From Kocuria tytonis (GTDB lineage Bacteria; Actinomycetota; Actinomycetes; Actinomycetales; Micrococcaceae), in contig NZ_PNJG02000001.1 in assembly GCF_003226895.2 (NCBI RefSeq), positions 1,240,001 through 1,304,000 of the forward strand: a DNA stretch of 64,000 nucleotides, given 5' to 3'. Position numbers and translations under genes: made by a program. Below the pieces are notes generated by a model that did no database searches, was not told where the DNA came from, and saw nothing but the letters and a program-made list of their open reading frames with translations. Positions 8,617-18,067 of this stretch are shown here, in pieces (within the stretch, counting starts at the first letter, position 1; every line of letters begins with the position of its first letter).

Positions 8617-9061
8617 ATGAGCACTCTCACGGACCGCGCCAGGGACATCGCCACCCGGGCGCACCAGGGGCAGACGGACAAGACCGGCGCGGACTACATC
8701 GACCACCCCCGCCGCGTCGCGGAGCGGGTGTGCCGGTACGCGCCCGTCGAGCAGGAAGAGACCGCGCAGGTGGTCGCTTGGTTGCACGACGTCGTGGAGG
8801 ACACTCCCGTCACTCTCGAGGACCTCCGCTCGGACTTCCCGGACACGGTCGTGGAGGCGGTCGACGCCATGACCAAGCGCTCGGACGAGGACCGGGACAC
8901 CTACTACCGGCGCGTGGCGTCGAACCAGGTGGCGTGCCGTGAAGCAGGCGGACCTGGACGACAACACGGACCCCGCCCGTACGGCCCTGCTGGACGCGGA
9001 CACCCGTGTCCGGCTGGCGCGGAAGTACACCCACGCTCGGGAGGTGCTCGCCGCCGGATGA
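8617..9061 (+). pseudogene. HD-domain (RelA/SpoT-hydrolase-like) protein, frameshifted
   Basis: ATG 8617 is preceded by GGAGGAGGAGCC. The first 108 residues read as a small HD phosphohydrolase: ADYIDHPRRVAERV, then AWLHDVVEDTPVTLEDLRSD, the HD motif of ppGpp hydrolase-like proteins. At about 8938 the frame must shift by +1 (or -2) to continue: the other frame reads VKQADLDDNTDPARTALLD and ends ARKYTHAREVLAAG at the stop 9059-9061, exactly the expected end of this family. Without the shift the reading runs on into unrelated low-complexity sequence. The Asp-rich ADLxDN motif that completes the active site is therefore cut off. It could be a real pseudogene or a sequencing error. Confidence 0.75.
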
Positions 9062-9253
9062 GTCCGGCGGCGCGTGGTCGTGCGCCGGCAGGGCCTGCTG
9101 CCGACCCACGCCACGGGCCGACCTGCCACCGGGCCGGTCGACGAGCCGGGAACCGGGTCGGTCGGCAGGCCGGGGCCGAGCCTGATGAGGTACCGGGGTT
9201 CGGCGTGGCGGGACCCCGGAAGCATCGAGGCCGCCGCTGTCGGAACCGCCCCG

Positions 9254-9259
9254 CATAAT
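9254..9259 (+). promoter_or_regulatory. -10 box CATAAT for the polymerase gene (leaderless)
   Basis: CATAAT lies six bases before ATG 9266 and there is no Shine-Dalgarno, so transcription should start at or next to the start codon. No good -35 is visible. Confidence 0.5.
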
Positions 9260-9265
9260 GAGCCC

Positions 9266-11023
9266 ATGCACATCGTGGTGGCCGCCGCCGAGCCCGGGAC
9301 CTGGGTCCTGCAGGTGGTCTCCGCCAACGGCGAGCGCGCGGGGCAGGAACTGACCGTCCCGGACGCGGAGCTGCCCGGCGTGGTCGCCCAGCGGGAGGAC
9401 GCTGCCGCACAGGCCGGGGTGCAGCCGCCCGTGTGGACCTGGCAGGACACCTCCGTGCCCGCCGCGCTGCTGTGCGCCGCGAACGTGTGGGTCACACGGT
9501 GCCGGGACCTGGGACTGTGCGCCACCATCCTGGCCACGGCGTCCACCGCACCGGGATCGGGCGCGCCCGACGACGCCGGGCAACCGCGTCCCCTCGACTA
9601 CCGTCCTGTCCTCGAACCGGCGGACCCGAGGCACGTCCCCGGGCCCCGATCGTCGTCCACCGCGAGCAACCAGGGCTCGCTGTTCGCCGTGGCGGAGGAG
9701 CGCGGGCCGGGCGTCGCGGAGCTGATCGATGAGCTCGCGGCCCAGACCAGCGCGTGCGCCACGGCCCGGAACCCGCAGCGCCTCGAACGGTTGCTGAGCC
9801 TCGAGTCCCAGGGTGCGCTCGTGGCCGCGGACATGCGCCACCGGGGCATCCCGTGGAACCCCGTGGTGCACGAGCAGATCCTGGAGGACGTGCTCGGCCC
9901 GCGCCCGGCCGGTGAGGACCGCCCGGCCCGGATGCAGGAGCTGGCCCAGGAGGTCCGGACCGCCCTGGCCGCTCCCACCCTGAACCCGGACTCGCCTGTG
10001 GAGCTGCTCAAGGCCCTGCGCAACGCCGGGGTGGACGTGGACACCACCCGCGCGTTCAAGCTCCAGGACTGGACGCTCGTCAACGGTCAGCCGCAGGAGC
10101 AGCGCGTGGCCACGGTGGCCCCGGTGCTCGAGTACAAGAAGCTCTCCCGCGTCTTCTCCGCCACCGGCTGGCACTGGCTGGACACCTGGGTCCACGAGGG
10201 CCGCTTCCACCCCGAGTACGTGGTGGGCGGCGTCGTCACCGGCCGGTGGGCGGCGCGCGGCGGTGGTGCCCTGCAGATCCCCAAGTACATCCGGGACGCG
10301 GTGCGCGCGGACCCCGGCCACGCGCTCGTCGTCGCGGACGCCGCCCAGCTCGAACCCCGCGTGCTCGCCATCCTCGCGCGCGACGACGCCCTGGCCGAGG
10401 CTTCCCGCGGCCGGGACCTCTACACCGCCATCGCGGAGCAGGGCCAGGCCCGCGGTTCCGAGCTCACGGAGCGCTCCCACGCGAAACTGGCGCTGCTCGG
10501 GGCCATGTACGGCGCGACGTCCGGGGCGGGCGGGCGGTTCATGCCGCAGCTGACCCGCATGTTCCCGCGGGCCGTGGGCTACGTGGAGCACGCCGCACGC
10601 GTGGGTGAGCTCGGCCAGCAGGTGTGCACCTACCTGGGCCGCTGGTCCCCCGCGCCGGGCCCGGAGTGGTTCGAGGTGCAGCGCGCCACGGACACGCAGG
10701 CCGGCGAGCGCCGCGCCGCGCAGGCGTCCCGCAGCCACGGCCGGTTCTCCCGCAACTTCGTGGTCCAGGGCTCGGCGGCGGAGTGGGCGCTCGCGTGGCT
10801 CGGCCACATCCGGCAGGGTCTCCACAGCGCGGACGTGGACGCGGAGCTCGTGTTCTTCCTCCACGACGAGGTCATGGTGCACTGCGCCGAGCAGCACGCG
10901 GACCGGGTGCGGCAGATCGTGGAGCAGGCCGCGGAGCAGGCGGTGCACACGGTGTTCGGCACGGTGCCGGTGGAGGTCCCGGTGGCCACGACCGTGGTGA
11001 CGTCCTACGCGGACGCGAAGTAG
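9266..11023 (+). CDS. Family A DNA polymerase (bifunctional 3'-5' exonuclease/polymerase type)
   Basis: 585 residues from ATG 9266. This is the short actinobacterial PolA paralogue that lacks the 5'-3' exonuclease. Polymerase motifs are visible but drifted: motif A VVADAAQLEPRVLA (usual DYSQIELR), motif B RSHAKLALLGAMYG (R...K......YG) and motif C FFLHDEVMVHC with HDE intact. The N-terminal 250 residues should be the 3'-5' exonuclease fold, but the DEDD residues are not obvious; the region 60-150 is Pro/Ala-rich. Expected role is template-directed DNA synthesis in repair or damage tolerance. The frame is open back to 9074, but the earlier part lies over the end of the HD gene, and MHIVVAAAEPGTWVLQ is the natural start. 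Confidence 0.85.
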   Translation: MHIVVAAAEPGTWVLQVVSANGERAGQELTVPDAELPGVVAQREDAAAQAGVQPPVWTWQDTSVPAALLCAANVWVTRCRDLGLCATILATASTAPGSGAPDDAGQPRPLDYRPVLEPADPRHVPGPRSSSTASNQGSLFAVAEERGPGVAELIDELAAQTSACATARNPQRLERLLSLESQGALVAADMRHRGIPWNPVVHEQILEDVLGPRPAGEDRPARMQELAQEVRTALAAPTLNPDSPVELLKALRNAGVDVDTTRAFKLQDWTLVNGQPQEQRVATVAPVLEYKKLSRVFSATGWHWLDTWVHEGRFHPEYVVGGVVTGRWAARGGGALQIPKYIRDAVRADPGHALVVADAAQLEPRVLAILARDDALAEASRGRDLYTAIAEQGQARGSELTERSHAKLALLGAMYGATSGAGGRFMPQLTRMFPRAVGYVEHAARVGELGQQVCTYLGRWSPAPGPEWFEVQRATDTQAGERRAAQASRSHGRFSRNFVVQGSAAEWALAWLGHIRQGLHSADVDAELVFFLHDEVMVHCAEQHADRVRQIVEQAAEQAVHTVFGTVPVEVPVATTVVTSYADAK

Positions 11024-11042
11024 ACGCGCACCCGCCCCCCCC

Positions 11043-11048
11043 TATGCT
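11043..11048 (+). promoter_or_regulatory. -10 box TATGCT upstream of MFS gene
   Basis: TATGCT fits the local TANNNT -10 pattern and lies 42 bases before ATG 11091; GAAAGG at 11072-11077 could serve as ribosome site. Confidence 0.4.
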
Positions 11049-11090
11049 GGGGTCTTCCGTTCCGGCACGTCGAAAGGCCATGACCGCCCC

Positions 11091-12353
11091 ATGGTCAATC
11101 CCAGGAACCCGTTCCGCCACCCGTCCTACCGGAAGTGGTTTGGCGCCACCACGTTCCTGACCATCACGTCCAGCACCAATCTGGCGGTCTCGCTGGCAGT
11201 CATCGACGCCACCGGGAACGTCGCCGTTGCCGGCGTGGTGGCGGGCTGTCTCACGGCACTCGAGCTCGTCGCGGGGATCGTGGGCGGTGGGCTCGCGGAC
11301 CTGAGATCGCGTCGTACGCTCCTGAACCGGGCCGTCCTGGTGCTGTGCGCCGCCGACGTCGCTCTGGCCGCCCTGCTCGTGGCCGTCACGCTGGCGGGTG
11401 CGGGCCCTTCATGGGGGTTAGCGGCAACGCTCGTTGCCCTCACCGCGGTGGCCTCGGCCGCGTCGGGGCTGTCGGATCCGGCCCTGGACGGATCCCTGAA
11501 GACGTTGATCACACCCGCCGAGTACCCGCGCGCCATGAGCGCAGGACACGCACGAAGCGCCACGCTGTCCATTGTCGGGTCCCCCGCCTCGGGAGCCCTC
11601 TACGGCGTTCTCCCGGCGTTGCCGTTCGTTCTGCGCTGCGTGTGCGATGCCGGATTTCTGCTGTGCCTGCGTGGCATCACTGTGGACCTGGGCCCTCCGC
11701 CCACCCCCGGTGCGGACGCCCGGAGACGCATGCTGCCCCGCCAGATCATCGGCGGATACCGCGAGAGCCTGCGCTACCTCGCCAGTGAAGCCGCGCTGCT
11801 CCGGGTGCTGATCAGCGCGCCGCTGGTGAATCTCATGGTCTTCTCCGCCACCACATGGGCTGTGTTCTCCCTGCGCGCCGAAGGGATGCCCGCGTTCCAG
11901 ATCGGGCTGGTCATGGCCGGATTCGCGGTGGGAGGCATCCTCGGCAGCGCCATCACCCCGGCCATCACCGACCGTGCGCCCGCCGGGTGGACCGCCATCC
12001 TGGGGCTGGGGTTCATGGTGCTGGCCTTCGGGGCGTTCTTCGCGCTGCCGCACCGCCCCGTGCTCATGTTCGTGATCGCGGTGGCATGCATGCTGCCCTC
12101 TCCTGCGCTCAACGGTGGACTGTTCGGCTACGTCTTCGCCCGCACCGCATCCGGCATGCAGGGACGCGTGCTCGCCACCTTCGGACTGGTGGGCGGGCTG
12201 GCCTCCGTGGTGGCCCCGATGCTCTCCGGCGCCGCCGTGTCCGCCGGGCTGAGCGCCGCCCTGGGGGTGGGCGTGTGCGTCGTGGGACTCGTGGGTGTCC
12301 TGCTGCTGGTGACGTCACGGGCCGTCCGCAGCATGCGCCTCGACGAGGACTGA
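11091..12353 (+). CDS. Major facilitator transporter (EntS/MFS_3-like exporter)
   Basis: 420 residues with about 12 hydrophobic segments, starting MVNPRNPFRHPSYRKWFGAT, the usual opening of MFS_3 exporters. The cytoplasmic loop 2-3 motif reads GGGLADLRSRRTLLN, and a typical KTLITPAEYPRAMSAGHAR stretch follows. Members include enterobactin exporter EntS and macrolide-type efflux proteins; the substrate here cannot be told. It stands alone; the next gene is convergent. The competing ATG at 11080 is in another frame. Confidence 0.85.
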   Translation: MVNPRNPFRHPSYRKWFGATTFLTITSSTNLAVSLAVIDATGNVAVAGVVAGCLTALELVAGIVGGGLADLRSRRTLLNRAVLVLCAADVALAALLVAVTLAGAGPSWGLAATLVALTAVASAASGLSDPALDGSLKTLITPAEYPRAMSAGHARSATLSIVGSPASGALYGVLPALPFVLRCVCDAGFLLCLRGITVDLGPPPTPGADARRRMLPRQIIGGYRESLRYLASEAALLRVLISAPLVNLMVFSATTWAVFSLRAEGMPAFQIGLVMAGFAVGGILGSAITPAITDRAPAGWTAILGLGFMVLAFGAFFALPHRPVLMFVIAVACMLPSPALNGGLFGYVFARTASGMQGRVLATFGLVGGLASVVAPMLSGAAVSAGLSAALGVGVCVVGLVGVLLLVTSRAVRSMRLDED

Positions 12354-12483
12354 GGGGAGGAAGTCTCTGGCAGAGGTCTGCGACCGGGTGCGGAAACGCC
12401 CCACACCGCCCTGCACCATCGGAGGGCACACGTGGTCAGCCAAGTCCTCCGAGGCCAGCACGTGAGGCCTCCATGCAGCGGTT

Positions 12484-12849
12484 TCAGGTCAGCGGCGTTC
12501 CCTGGTGGTAGATCTGTTGCCAGTCGCCGCCGCTGCGCCGCCACAAGGATGTCCGGCGAGCACGTTGTTCCCCTCGCCGAGATTCCCAGAACACCTGAAC
12601 GACGTCGAGACTCAAGGTGCGTGCCGACAAACCGGAAATCTCGATCTCCGCGCTGTCAGGTGCGCTCGATTCCCTGCTCAGGAGACCAAGGATCGTCTCC
12701 AGGTCCCATTGGCCACCGGAAGCACCAATTTCGACGAAATCCGGTGCGAGTAGTTCACGGAGACGCGCAACATCACCTCGAGTGGAACGTGACTGCAGGT
12801 CGCACTCCAGTTCCAGGACCCGGTCGATCTCCGACTGCTTCACCGTCAT
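12484..12849 (-). CDS. SnoaL/DUF4440-like small protein
   Basis: 121 residues from ATG 12849. The pattern ELECDLQSRSTRGDVARLRE-LLAPDFVEIGASG and the C-terminal RRTSLWRRSGGDWQQIYHQG are typical of the NTF2-like/DUF4440 fold, used as small enzymes or binding domains. Its substrate is unknown. The sequence at 12600-12750 is slightly lower in GC than its neighbours. No Shine-Dalgarno is seen; AAGACT lies 7 bases upstream of the start. The extended frame to 13026 has no family match. Confidence 0.7.
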   Translation of the reverse strand: MTVKQSEIDRVLELECDLQSRSTRGDVARLRELLAPDFVEIGASGGQWDLETILGLLSRESSAPDSAEIEISGLSARTLSLDVVQVFWESRRGEQRARRTSLWRRSGGDWQQIYHQGTPLT

Positions 12850-13006
12850 GCGATTGAGTCTTCCACGCGGTCCAGGATGACTCCGGGGAAGCCCCGCTGG
12901 GCGTCGGCGTGTGCCTCGCGGGGTCGTGAAGGGGCCCTGGTCCTGGTGACGTCCCGGGTTGTCTGTGGTGACGCGGCTCTGATCGGTCCGGTGGACGGGC
13001 ACCGAG

Positions 13007-15477
13007 TCAGTCGGTGAAGCGCGCACGGGCGGTCAGGCGCGCCGTGCCGGTCACTGTGCCGATCGCCAGGGCTATGACGCTTCCCATCGCGGCGACCCCC
13101 ACGACCGCCCAGGGCACGGTGACGGCCGCGGGTTGGGGGAACATCGCCCACACTGCGGCTGTGGCGGCCACCCCGGCGAGGATGCCGCCGGCCACGGGAA
13201 GCCCGATAAGGATCACCATTTGCGTGAGCACCACCCGTCGCAGCATCGACGGTTTCACTCCCACGGCGTAGAGACCACCGAGGTAGGGGTGCAGTGCCCG
13301 GGCCTGGGCCCGGGCCAGGAGTGCTGCGAGCAGGACCACGAGGACGACCATGACCCAGGAGGTGATAACCCAGGCGGGAGGGGTCTCGAACATCACCGGT
13401 GGTTCCTGGGTGCGCACCCAGGACGGGTCGAAGCCCAGTTCCACGGGTGCGGCCCGGGCATGTTCGACCTGCTCGGGCGTCAACCCCGTGTAGACGTAGT
13501 ACGTCGCTTCCATCGGCAGCTTCTTCACCATGTTGGAGGCGATGAATCCGGCGGTGTCCTCCCGGTATTCCGGTGGCACCTGGCTCAGGGGGAGCACCTC
13601 GAAGGACGCTGAGGTTCCCTCTATCGTGCTGAGCTCCACATGATCCGCGGCCACTGGTTTGGTGGTGAGAACCTTTCCCGTCTCGAGTCCTTGTCGTTCC
13701 GCGGTGGTGAGCGGGCGTTCCAGGATGCGTTCCAGAGCCGCCGATGTTGCCACTGCGGTGGGTTGCCCACTGATGATGGGGTCCATCCCGTCCCCGGAGT
13801 CCCCGGAGGCGAGCACCGTGCGCAGTTCCACCGGGTCGGTGAGCCCGGTGTGCTGCTCGAACTGGTGGCGCACCGCGGCCGGCACCCCGCCCCTGGAGGC
13901 GGTGGAGTACCCGAGGTTGACCTGGTCAGCGGGCACGGCCGAGACCACGGTGCTGTTCATCACCTGTGCTTCGGTGGCCGTGGTGGTGGCAAGAGCCACC
14001 GGCACCGCGACCACCAACGCCAGGGTTGCCGCGGTGACCATGGTGGTGGTTGCGGTGCGACGCAGACGCCGCAGCGCCAGCGCGGGCACGGGCCTTCGAG
14101 CGGGCAGCATCACCGCCCCGCGGGCCAGCAGTCCCACGGCCAGAGCCAGAGCGATGCACAGCACAATGGTGGTGCGTGTGGCGGCAGCGGTGGAGGCAAG
14201 ACCTTGTGTGGCAGCAGTCCACGCACCCCACGTCAGCCCGGCGCGATGCCCACGACCAGCACGGCGTCCACCATCGTCTTCCGGGATGGCTGGCCCTCGG
14301 CCGGGTTCCCCTGCCGGGCGGTTCCTGCTGGTCGAGGACCCAGCCCGCCCATGAGAAGGGCGCCCGTTGCCCCAGCGGCTGCGGAGACGACCACGAGCAG
14401 CACGGCAGGGGCCGGGTCCGTAAAAGGACTCAGGGCGTGATCGCAGAGGCGATCCACGGCCGGGCGCAGCACCCATGCCGCCCCAGCCCCGTGAAGACCA
14501 CCGGCCAAACCGGCCCCGCCCACGGCGAGGAGCACGGCCAACCACCCGGCGACGGCGCTGGTGCGCGAATCCACGCCGATCCGCCACATGCTCAGCCCTG
14601 AGCGCCGGATGAGACGCGTGAGCAGCAGTGCCCCCAGCCCACCGACCGTCAGCGGAACCACGATCAGTGGCACCACCCCGATCAGCGCAGGCACCGTCGC
14701 CAGTCCCGGTGCGGGGGCAGCGAAAAAGTCTTCCCGGGAGTAGAAGGAGAAAGACATCAGCTCCCCCGGAGCCGCCTCTCCACCCCCGTGCGCGGCCGAT
14801 ATCGCAGACTGCACAGCGGTGGCATCGCCGCCGTTCCAGCGCATCATGGTCCGTGCCTCGTCGGCGTCATAGCGGGCAGGTCCCGTGCTCGCGTACTGGA
14901 CAACGCGGTCCCATCCGTCGGGGGCGGCCAGCACGAGAGACCCATTTCTCTGCAAGTCGTCGTGGACGATTCCGACGACGGTGAACTTCACCCCGCCGGA
15001 GAAAAGCGAGACCTGGTCTCCCACCGGATACGAGGCGGCCAGAGTGTCCTGCACCACCACGTCCCTGTCGGAGTCCGGCCACCGCCCCTCGGTCAGCGAG
15101 AAACGCTCGGGATAAGGTTCCTCAGACCAGTCTCCTTCCCACATCGTCACCTGCTCAGATGATTCATCCAGGTCCAGGAACGACACCACCTGGCCCATGC
15201 TGGCCACAGTGTCCCCAGCGCCAGTCACGGCAGCCCCGAGACGGTCCTCTTCATCATGGAGGGCCCGGATACTGCCTGACGCAGTCGGAACCTCCGCGGC
15301 GTACTGCGCATCCCCGAGATACTGTGCCGCCCGCTGGGGCCCATCCAGGCGCAGAGCTGCCGCCGTCTGGAAAGCTCCCACAACCGCGAAGGAAGCGATG
15401 AAGCACATCACCACGATGCTGCGGACAACGCGTGAACGCAGGTAGAAACCCACCAGGTGCACGACCGGGTGGCTCAC
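13007..15477 (-). pseudogene. FtsX/MacB-like ABC transporter permease, frameshifted
   Basis: Two frames together give one permease of about 823 residues. Frame 1 (15477 to a stop at 14233) holds the first TM (VVRSIVVMCFIASFAVVGAF), a large extracytoplasmic domain and three TMs; frame 2, used from near 14236 down to 13007, holds a further TM pair (TIVLCIALALAVGLL), a second extracytoplasmic domain and the last three TMs (WVITSWVMVVLVVLLAALLA). Joining GIAPG with LTWGAWTAATQG restores one protein with the two-half FtsX architecture; the net change is one missing base. There is no start codon in frame 2 close to the frame-1 stop, so two coupled genes are unlikely. The start overlaps the ATPase stop by four bases. 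Either a pseudogene or a sequence error. Confidence 0.75.
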
Positions 15478-16187
15478 CGCCCACTCACCGGCGCTCCATG
15501 TGCGGGCCGGTCCTCGACGAGCCGGCCGTCGCGGAGCACAAGGATTCGGTCGGCGTATTCCTCGATCAGGCTGTCGTGGGTGGCCACCACCACCGTCACC
15601 CCGGTACTGGCCAACTCGGCGAAGAGGCCGAAGATCGCCCGGGAGTTCTGCGTGTCCAACGCCCCGGTCGGTTCATCAGCCAGAAGCACTCGACGGCCAC
15701 CCACCAGGGCCCGGGCGATGCCCACCCGCTGCTGCTGACCACCGGAGAGCTGCCGCGGAGCCCTGCCCCCGAGACCTTCAAGCCCCAGGACATCGAGCAT
15801 GTCATCGGCCTCGGCATGGGCGTCCCTGCGCCGGACTCCGCCCATGATCAGTGGAAGGGCGACGTTCTCCCGGGCTGTGAACTCCTGGACGAGGTTGTTG
15901 TCCTGGAACACGACACCAATGTCTTCCCTGCGCAACCGAGCCCGCTCCGCAGCGCCCAGGGCACGCAGATCGTGCCCTGCCACGGTGACCGCCCCCGCCG
16001 TAGCGTTTTCCAACCCGGCCAGCACATTGACGAAGGTGGTCTTGCCCGAGCCACTGGCGCCCAGGAGCCCCACGAACTCCCCCTCCGCGAAGGAGACGTC
16101 GAGCTCGTTCACAGCGTGGACGGTCTCCATGGGAGTGGCAAACTCCACCTGCAGACCGTCCACACTGATAATCCGTTGTGATCGCAC
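15474..16187 (-). CDS. ABC transporter ATPase (MacB/LolD type)
   Basis: 237 residues. Walker A GASGSGKTTF, Q-loop VVFQDNNLV, signature QLSGGQQQRVGIARAL, Walker B RVLLADEPTGALD and switch His ATHD are all intact. The ALxTxNS-type D-loop and GALDTQNSR are characteristic of the ATPases that pair with FtsX-like permeases, which move lipoproteins, antibiotics or peptides across the membrane or act mechanically. It is first in a two-gene operon with the frameshifted permease (ATGA overlap), so the ATPase may now lack a working partner. The 115 bases upstream (to the NUDIX stop) are relatively AT-rich and should hold its promoter, though no clear boxes were picked. Confidence 0.9.
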   Translation of the reverse strand: MRSQRIISVDGLQVEFATPMETVHAVNELDVSFAEGEFVGLLGASGSGKTTFVNVLAGLENATAGAVTVAGHDLRALGAAERARLRREDIGVVFQDNNLVQEFTARENVALPLIMGGVRRRDAHAEADDMLDVLGLEGLGGRAPRQLSGGQQQRVGIARALVGGRRVLLADEPTGALDTQNSRAIFGLFAELASTGVTVVVATHDSLIEEYADRILVLRDGRLVEDRPAHGAPVSGR

Positions 16188-16302
16188 GACCGCTCTTCCC
16201 GCATGAGGACACCGCTGTGGATAGCTCGGAGATTAGCAGTCGAGTGGTCTACATCACAGGTATTGCTTTCCAGGCTGGAGCAGGGCGCGCCTCAACCTGG
16301 CC

Positions 16303-17085
16303 CTACGCCTTCGGCCCCATCCCCGGCGCCGGCCGCTTCACGGAGCGGTCCCACTCCACCGACCACCCGAGCCGATCGAGCACGCGGTCCAGCACCACGC
16401 CGGTGAAGCCCCACACGGTCACGGTCTCGGGCACCCCGGCCACGGAGACGTCGAACGCCGGGGACTTGTAGGTCTGGCTCCCCCGGCTCACGGTGGCGTA
16501 GTAGCGGTGGGCGGGGTTGATGAGGTCCAGCACGGGCACGCGGAACACCAGGGAGGACTCGGCGTGGTCCACCACGTCCACGGGTGACTGGCTGCGCCAC
16601 CACCCGATCACGGGGGTCACCAGGTGGTTGCTCACGGGCAGCGGCACCTCGTGCAGCGCGCCGAGCACCTCCACCCCGTCCGGGTCCACGCCGGTCTCCT
16701 CGCGGGCCTCGCGCAGGGCCGCGCGCACGTGCGGGGCGCTCACGGTCCCGCCGGGGGTCTCCAGGGTGGTGCCGGGCTCGCCGTCCGGCGGGTCGAGGCG
16801 CCCGCCCGGGAACGCCACCTGCCCGGGGTGCGCCCGCAGATTGGCTGCGCGCTGCACGAGCAGCACGTCCAGGTCCCGCCCGGGGCCCTCCGCGTGCTCG
16901 GCGTACGCGGAGGGCACGCTGTCCAGCGCGCCGAAGAGAATCAGCACCGCCGAGTGCCGGAAGTTCTCGTCCAGCTGCCCGATCCGCCAGGGCTCGCGGT
17001 CCTGCATCAGCACGGAGTCGCCGTGGCGCGCGAGCTCCACGAGTTGCTCGCGCGGGCTGCCCGGCTGAGCCTGGGAAGTGGTCAT
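16303..17085 (-). CDS. NUDIX hydrolase, CoA pyrophosphatase (NudL) type
   Basis: 260 residues from ATG 17085, with GAGAGGACG upstream. The NUDIX box is recognisable as VRAALREAREETGVDPDGV with the REAREETG catalytic core, preceded by RAHPGQVAFPGGRLDPPDGE, the LLTxR/GxxxFPGG-type sequence of the CoA-pyrophosphatase subfamily. It should cleave CoA or related nucleotide diphosphates to 4'-phosphopantetheine and 3',5'-ADP. It follows nth by 11 bases and both are likely co-transcribed; the same nth/NUDIX pairing occurs near acs and crp in other actinobacteria. Confidence 0.88.
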   Translation of the reverse strand: MTTSQAQPGSPREQLVELARHGDSVLMQDREPWRIGQLDENFRHSAVLILFGALDSVPSAYAEHAEGPGRDLDVLLVQRAANLRAHPGQVAFPGGRLDPPDGEPGTTLETPGGTVSAPHVRAALREAREETGVDPDGVEVLGALHEVPLPVSNHLVTPVIGWWRSQSPVDVVDHAESSLVFRVPVLDLINPAHRYYATVSRGSQTYKSPAFDVSVAGVPETVTVWGFTGVVLDRVLDRLGWSVEWDRSVKRPAPGMGPKA

Positions 17086-17096
17086 CGTCCGTCCTC

Positions 17097-17972
17097 TCAC
17101 GCGCTGAGCGTGTGTCCCTCGGCGCGCAGCTGCCGCCGGGTGCGTCCCGCCAGGAAGCCGGCGAGCAGCTCCTCGCGGCCGGGTTTCAGTTCGTAGCCCA
17201 GCAGCGCCCGGGCGGCCTCCGGGTCTGTGGGGCCCGCGCCGTACGAAGGGCACAGGTCCGCCACGGGGCACACCCCGCACGCGGGTTTCCGCGAGTGGCA
17301 GATCCGCCGCCCGTGGTAGATCAGCTCGTGGGACAGCTCCGTCCACAGTGCGGGCGGGAACAGCGCGGCCACGTCCTTCTCGACCTTCACCGGGTCCTCG
17401 TTCCCGGTCCACCCCAGGCGGCGAGCGAGCCGTCCGAAGTGGGTGTCCACCGTGATCCCGGGCACCCCGAACGCGTTGCCGAGCACCACGTTCGCCGTCT
17501 TGCGCCCCACGCCGGGCAGGGTCACGAGCTGCTCGAGCGTGCCGGGCACGGCGCCGTCGTGCTCGTCCACGATGCGCGCGGCCAGGGCCTGGATCGAGCG
17601 CGCCTTGGAACGGTAGAAGCCGAGCGGGCGCACCATCTCCTGGACGTCCTCGGCGGGCGCCTCGGCCAGCTCGCGCGGGCCGGGGTACGCGGCGAACAGC
17701 CCCGGCGTGACCGCGTTGACGCGGATGTCGGTGGTCTGCGCGGACAGGACGGTGGCCACGAGCAGCTGCCAGGCGTCGTCGAAGTCCAGCTCCGCCACGG
17801 CGTAGGGGTACGTCTGCGCGAGGATCCGCTGGATGCGCCGCGCACGCCGCGTCCTGGACAGGGCCGTCTCGCTCCCGGCACGACGACGCCGCGCGGCCGC
17901 CTGCTCCGCCTGCCGCGCCGGGACGAAGCGCACGTGCTCGGCTGCGGCGGGGGTCTCCATGCCCTCGATCAT
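17097..17972 (-). CDS. nth: Endonuclease III
   Basis: About 291 residues. DNA glycosylase/AP lyase for oxidised pyrimidines. The helix-hairpin-helix LPGVGRKTANVVLGNAFG carries the catalytic Lys, the catalytic Asp is in GITVDTHFGRLARRLGW, and the four Cys of the [4Fe-4S] cluster are in CHSRKPACGVCPVADLC. The N-terminal 45 residues are a basic extension (ARQAEQAAARRRRAG) before the domain begins at RRIQRILAQTYPYA. Three closely spaced starts (17984, 17972, 17960) are possible and none has a good ribosome site; the choice is arbitrary among them. The frame stays open for another 2.4 kb antisense to acs, which is not coding. Confidence 0.92.
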   Translation of the reverse strand: MIEGMETPAAAEHVRFVPARQAEQAAARRRRAGSETALSRTRRARRIQRILAQTYPYAVAELDFDDAWQLLVATVLSAQTTDIRVNAVTPGLFAAYPGPRELAEAPAEDVQEMVRPLGFYRSKARSIQALAARIVDEHDGAVPGTLEQLVTLPGVGRKTANVVLGNAFGVPGITVDTHFGRLARRLGWTGNEDPVKVEKDVAALFPPALWTELSHELIYHGRRICHSRKPACGVCPVADLCPSYGAGPTDPEAARALLGYELKPGREELLAGFLAGRTRRQLRAEGHTLSA

Positions 17973-18067
17973 GCTGTGCGCCATGACAAGGGTCAAACCC
18001 GGCCGGGCGCCGCAGAACCGGGCCGACATGCGCCCGCGCACGATGGAGCGCGCCCGCGCGGTTCCAC

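Noticed and set aside
14233-14587. Two separate overlapping permease genes instead of one frameshifted gene
   Set aside because: The second frame has no ATG/GTG close to the first stop, and each half alone lacks the full FtsX architecture. Kept as one broken gene.
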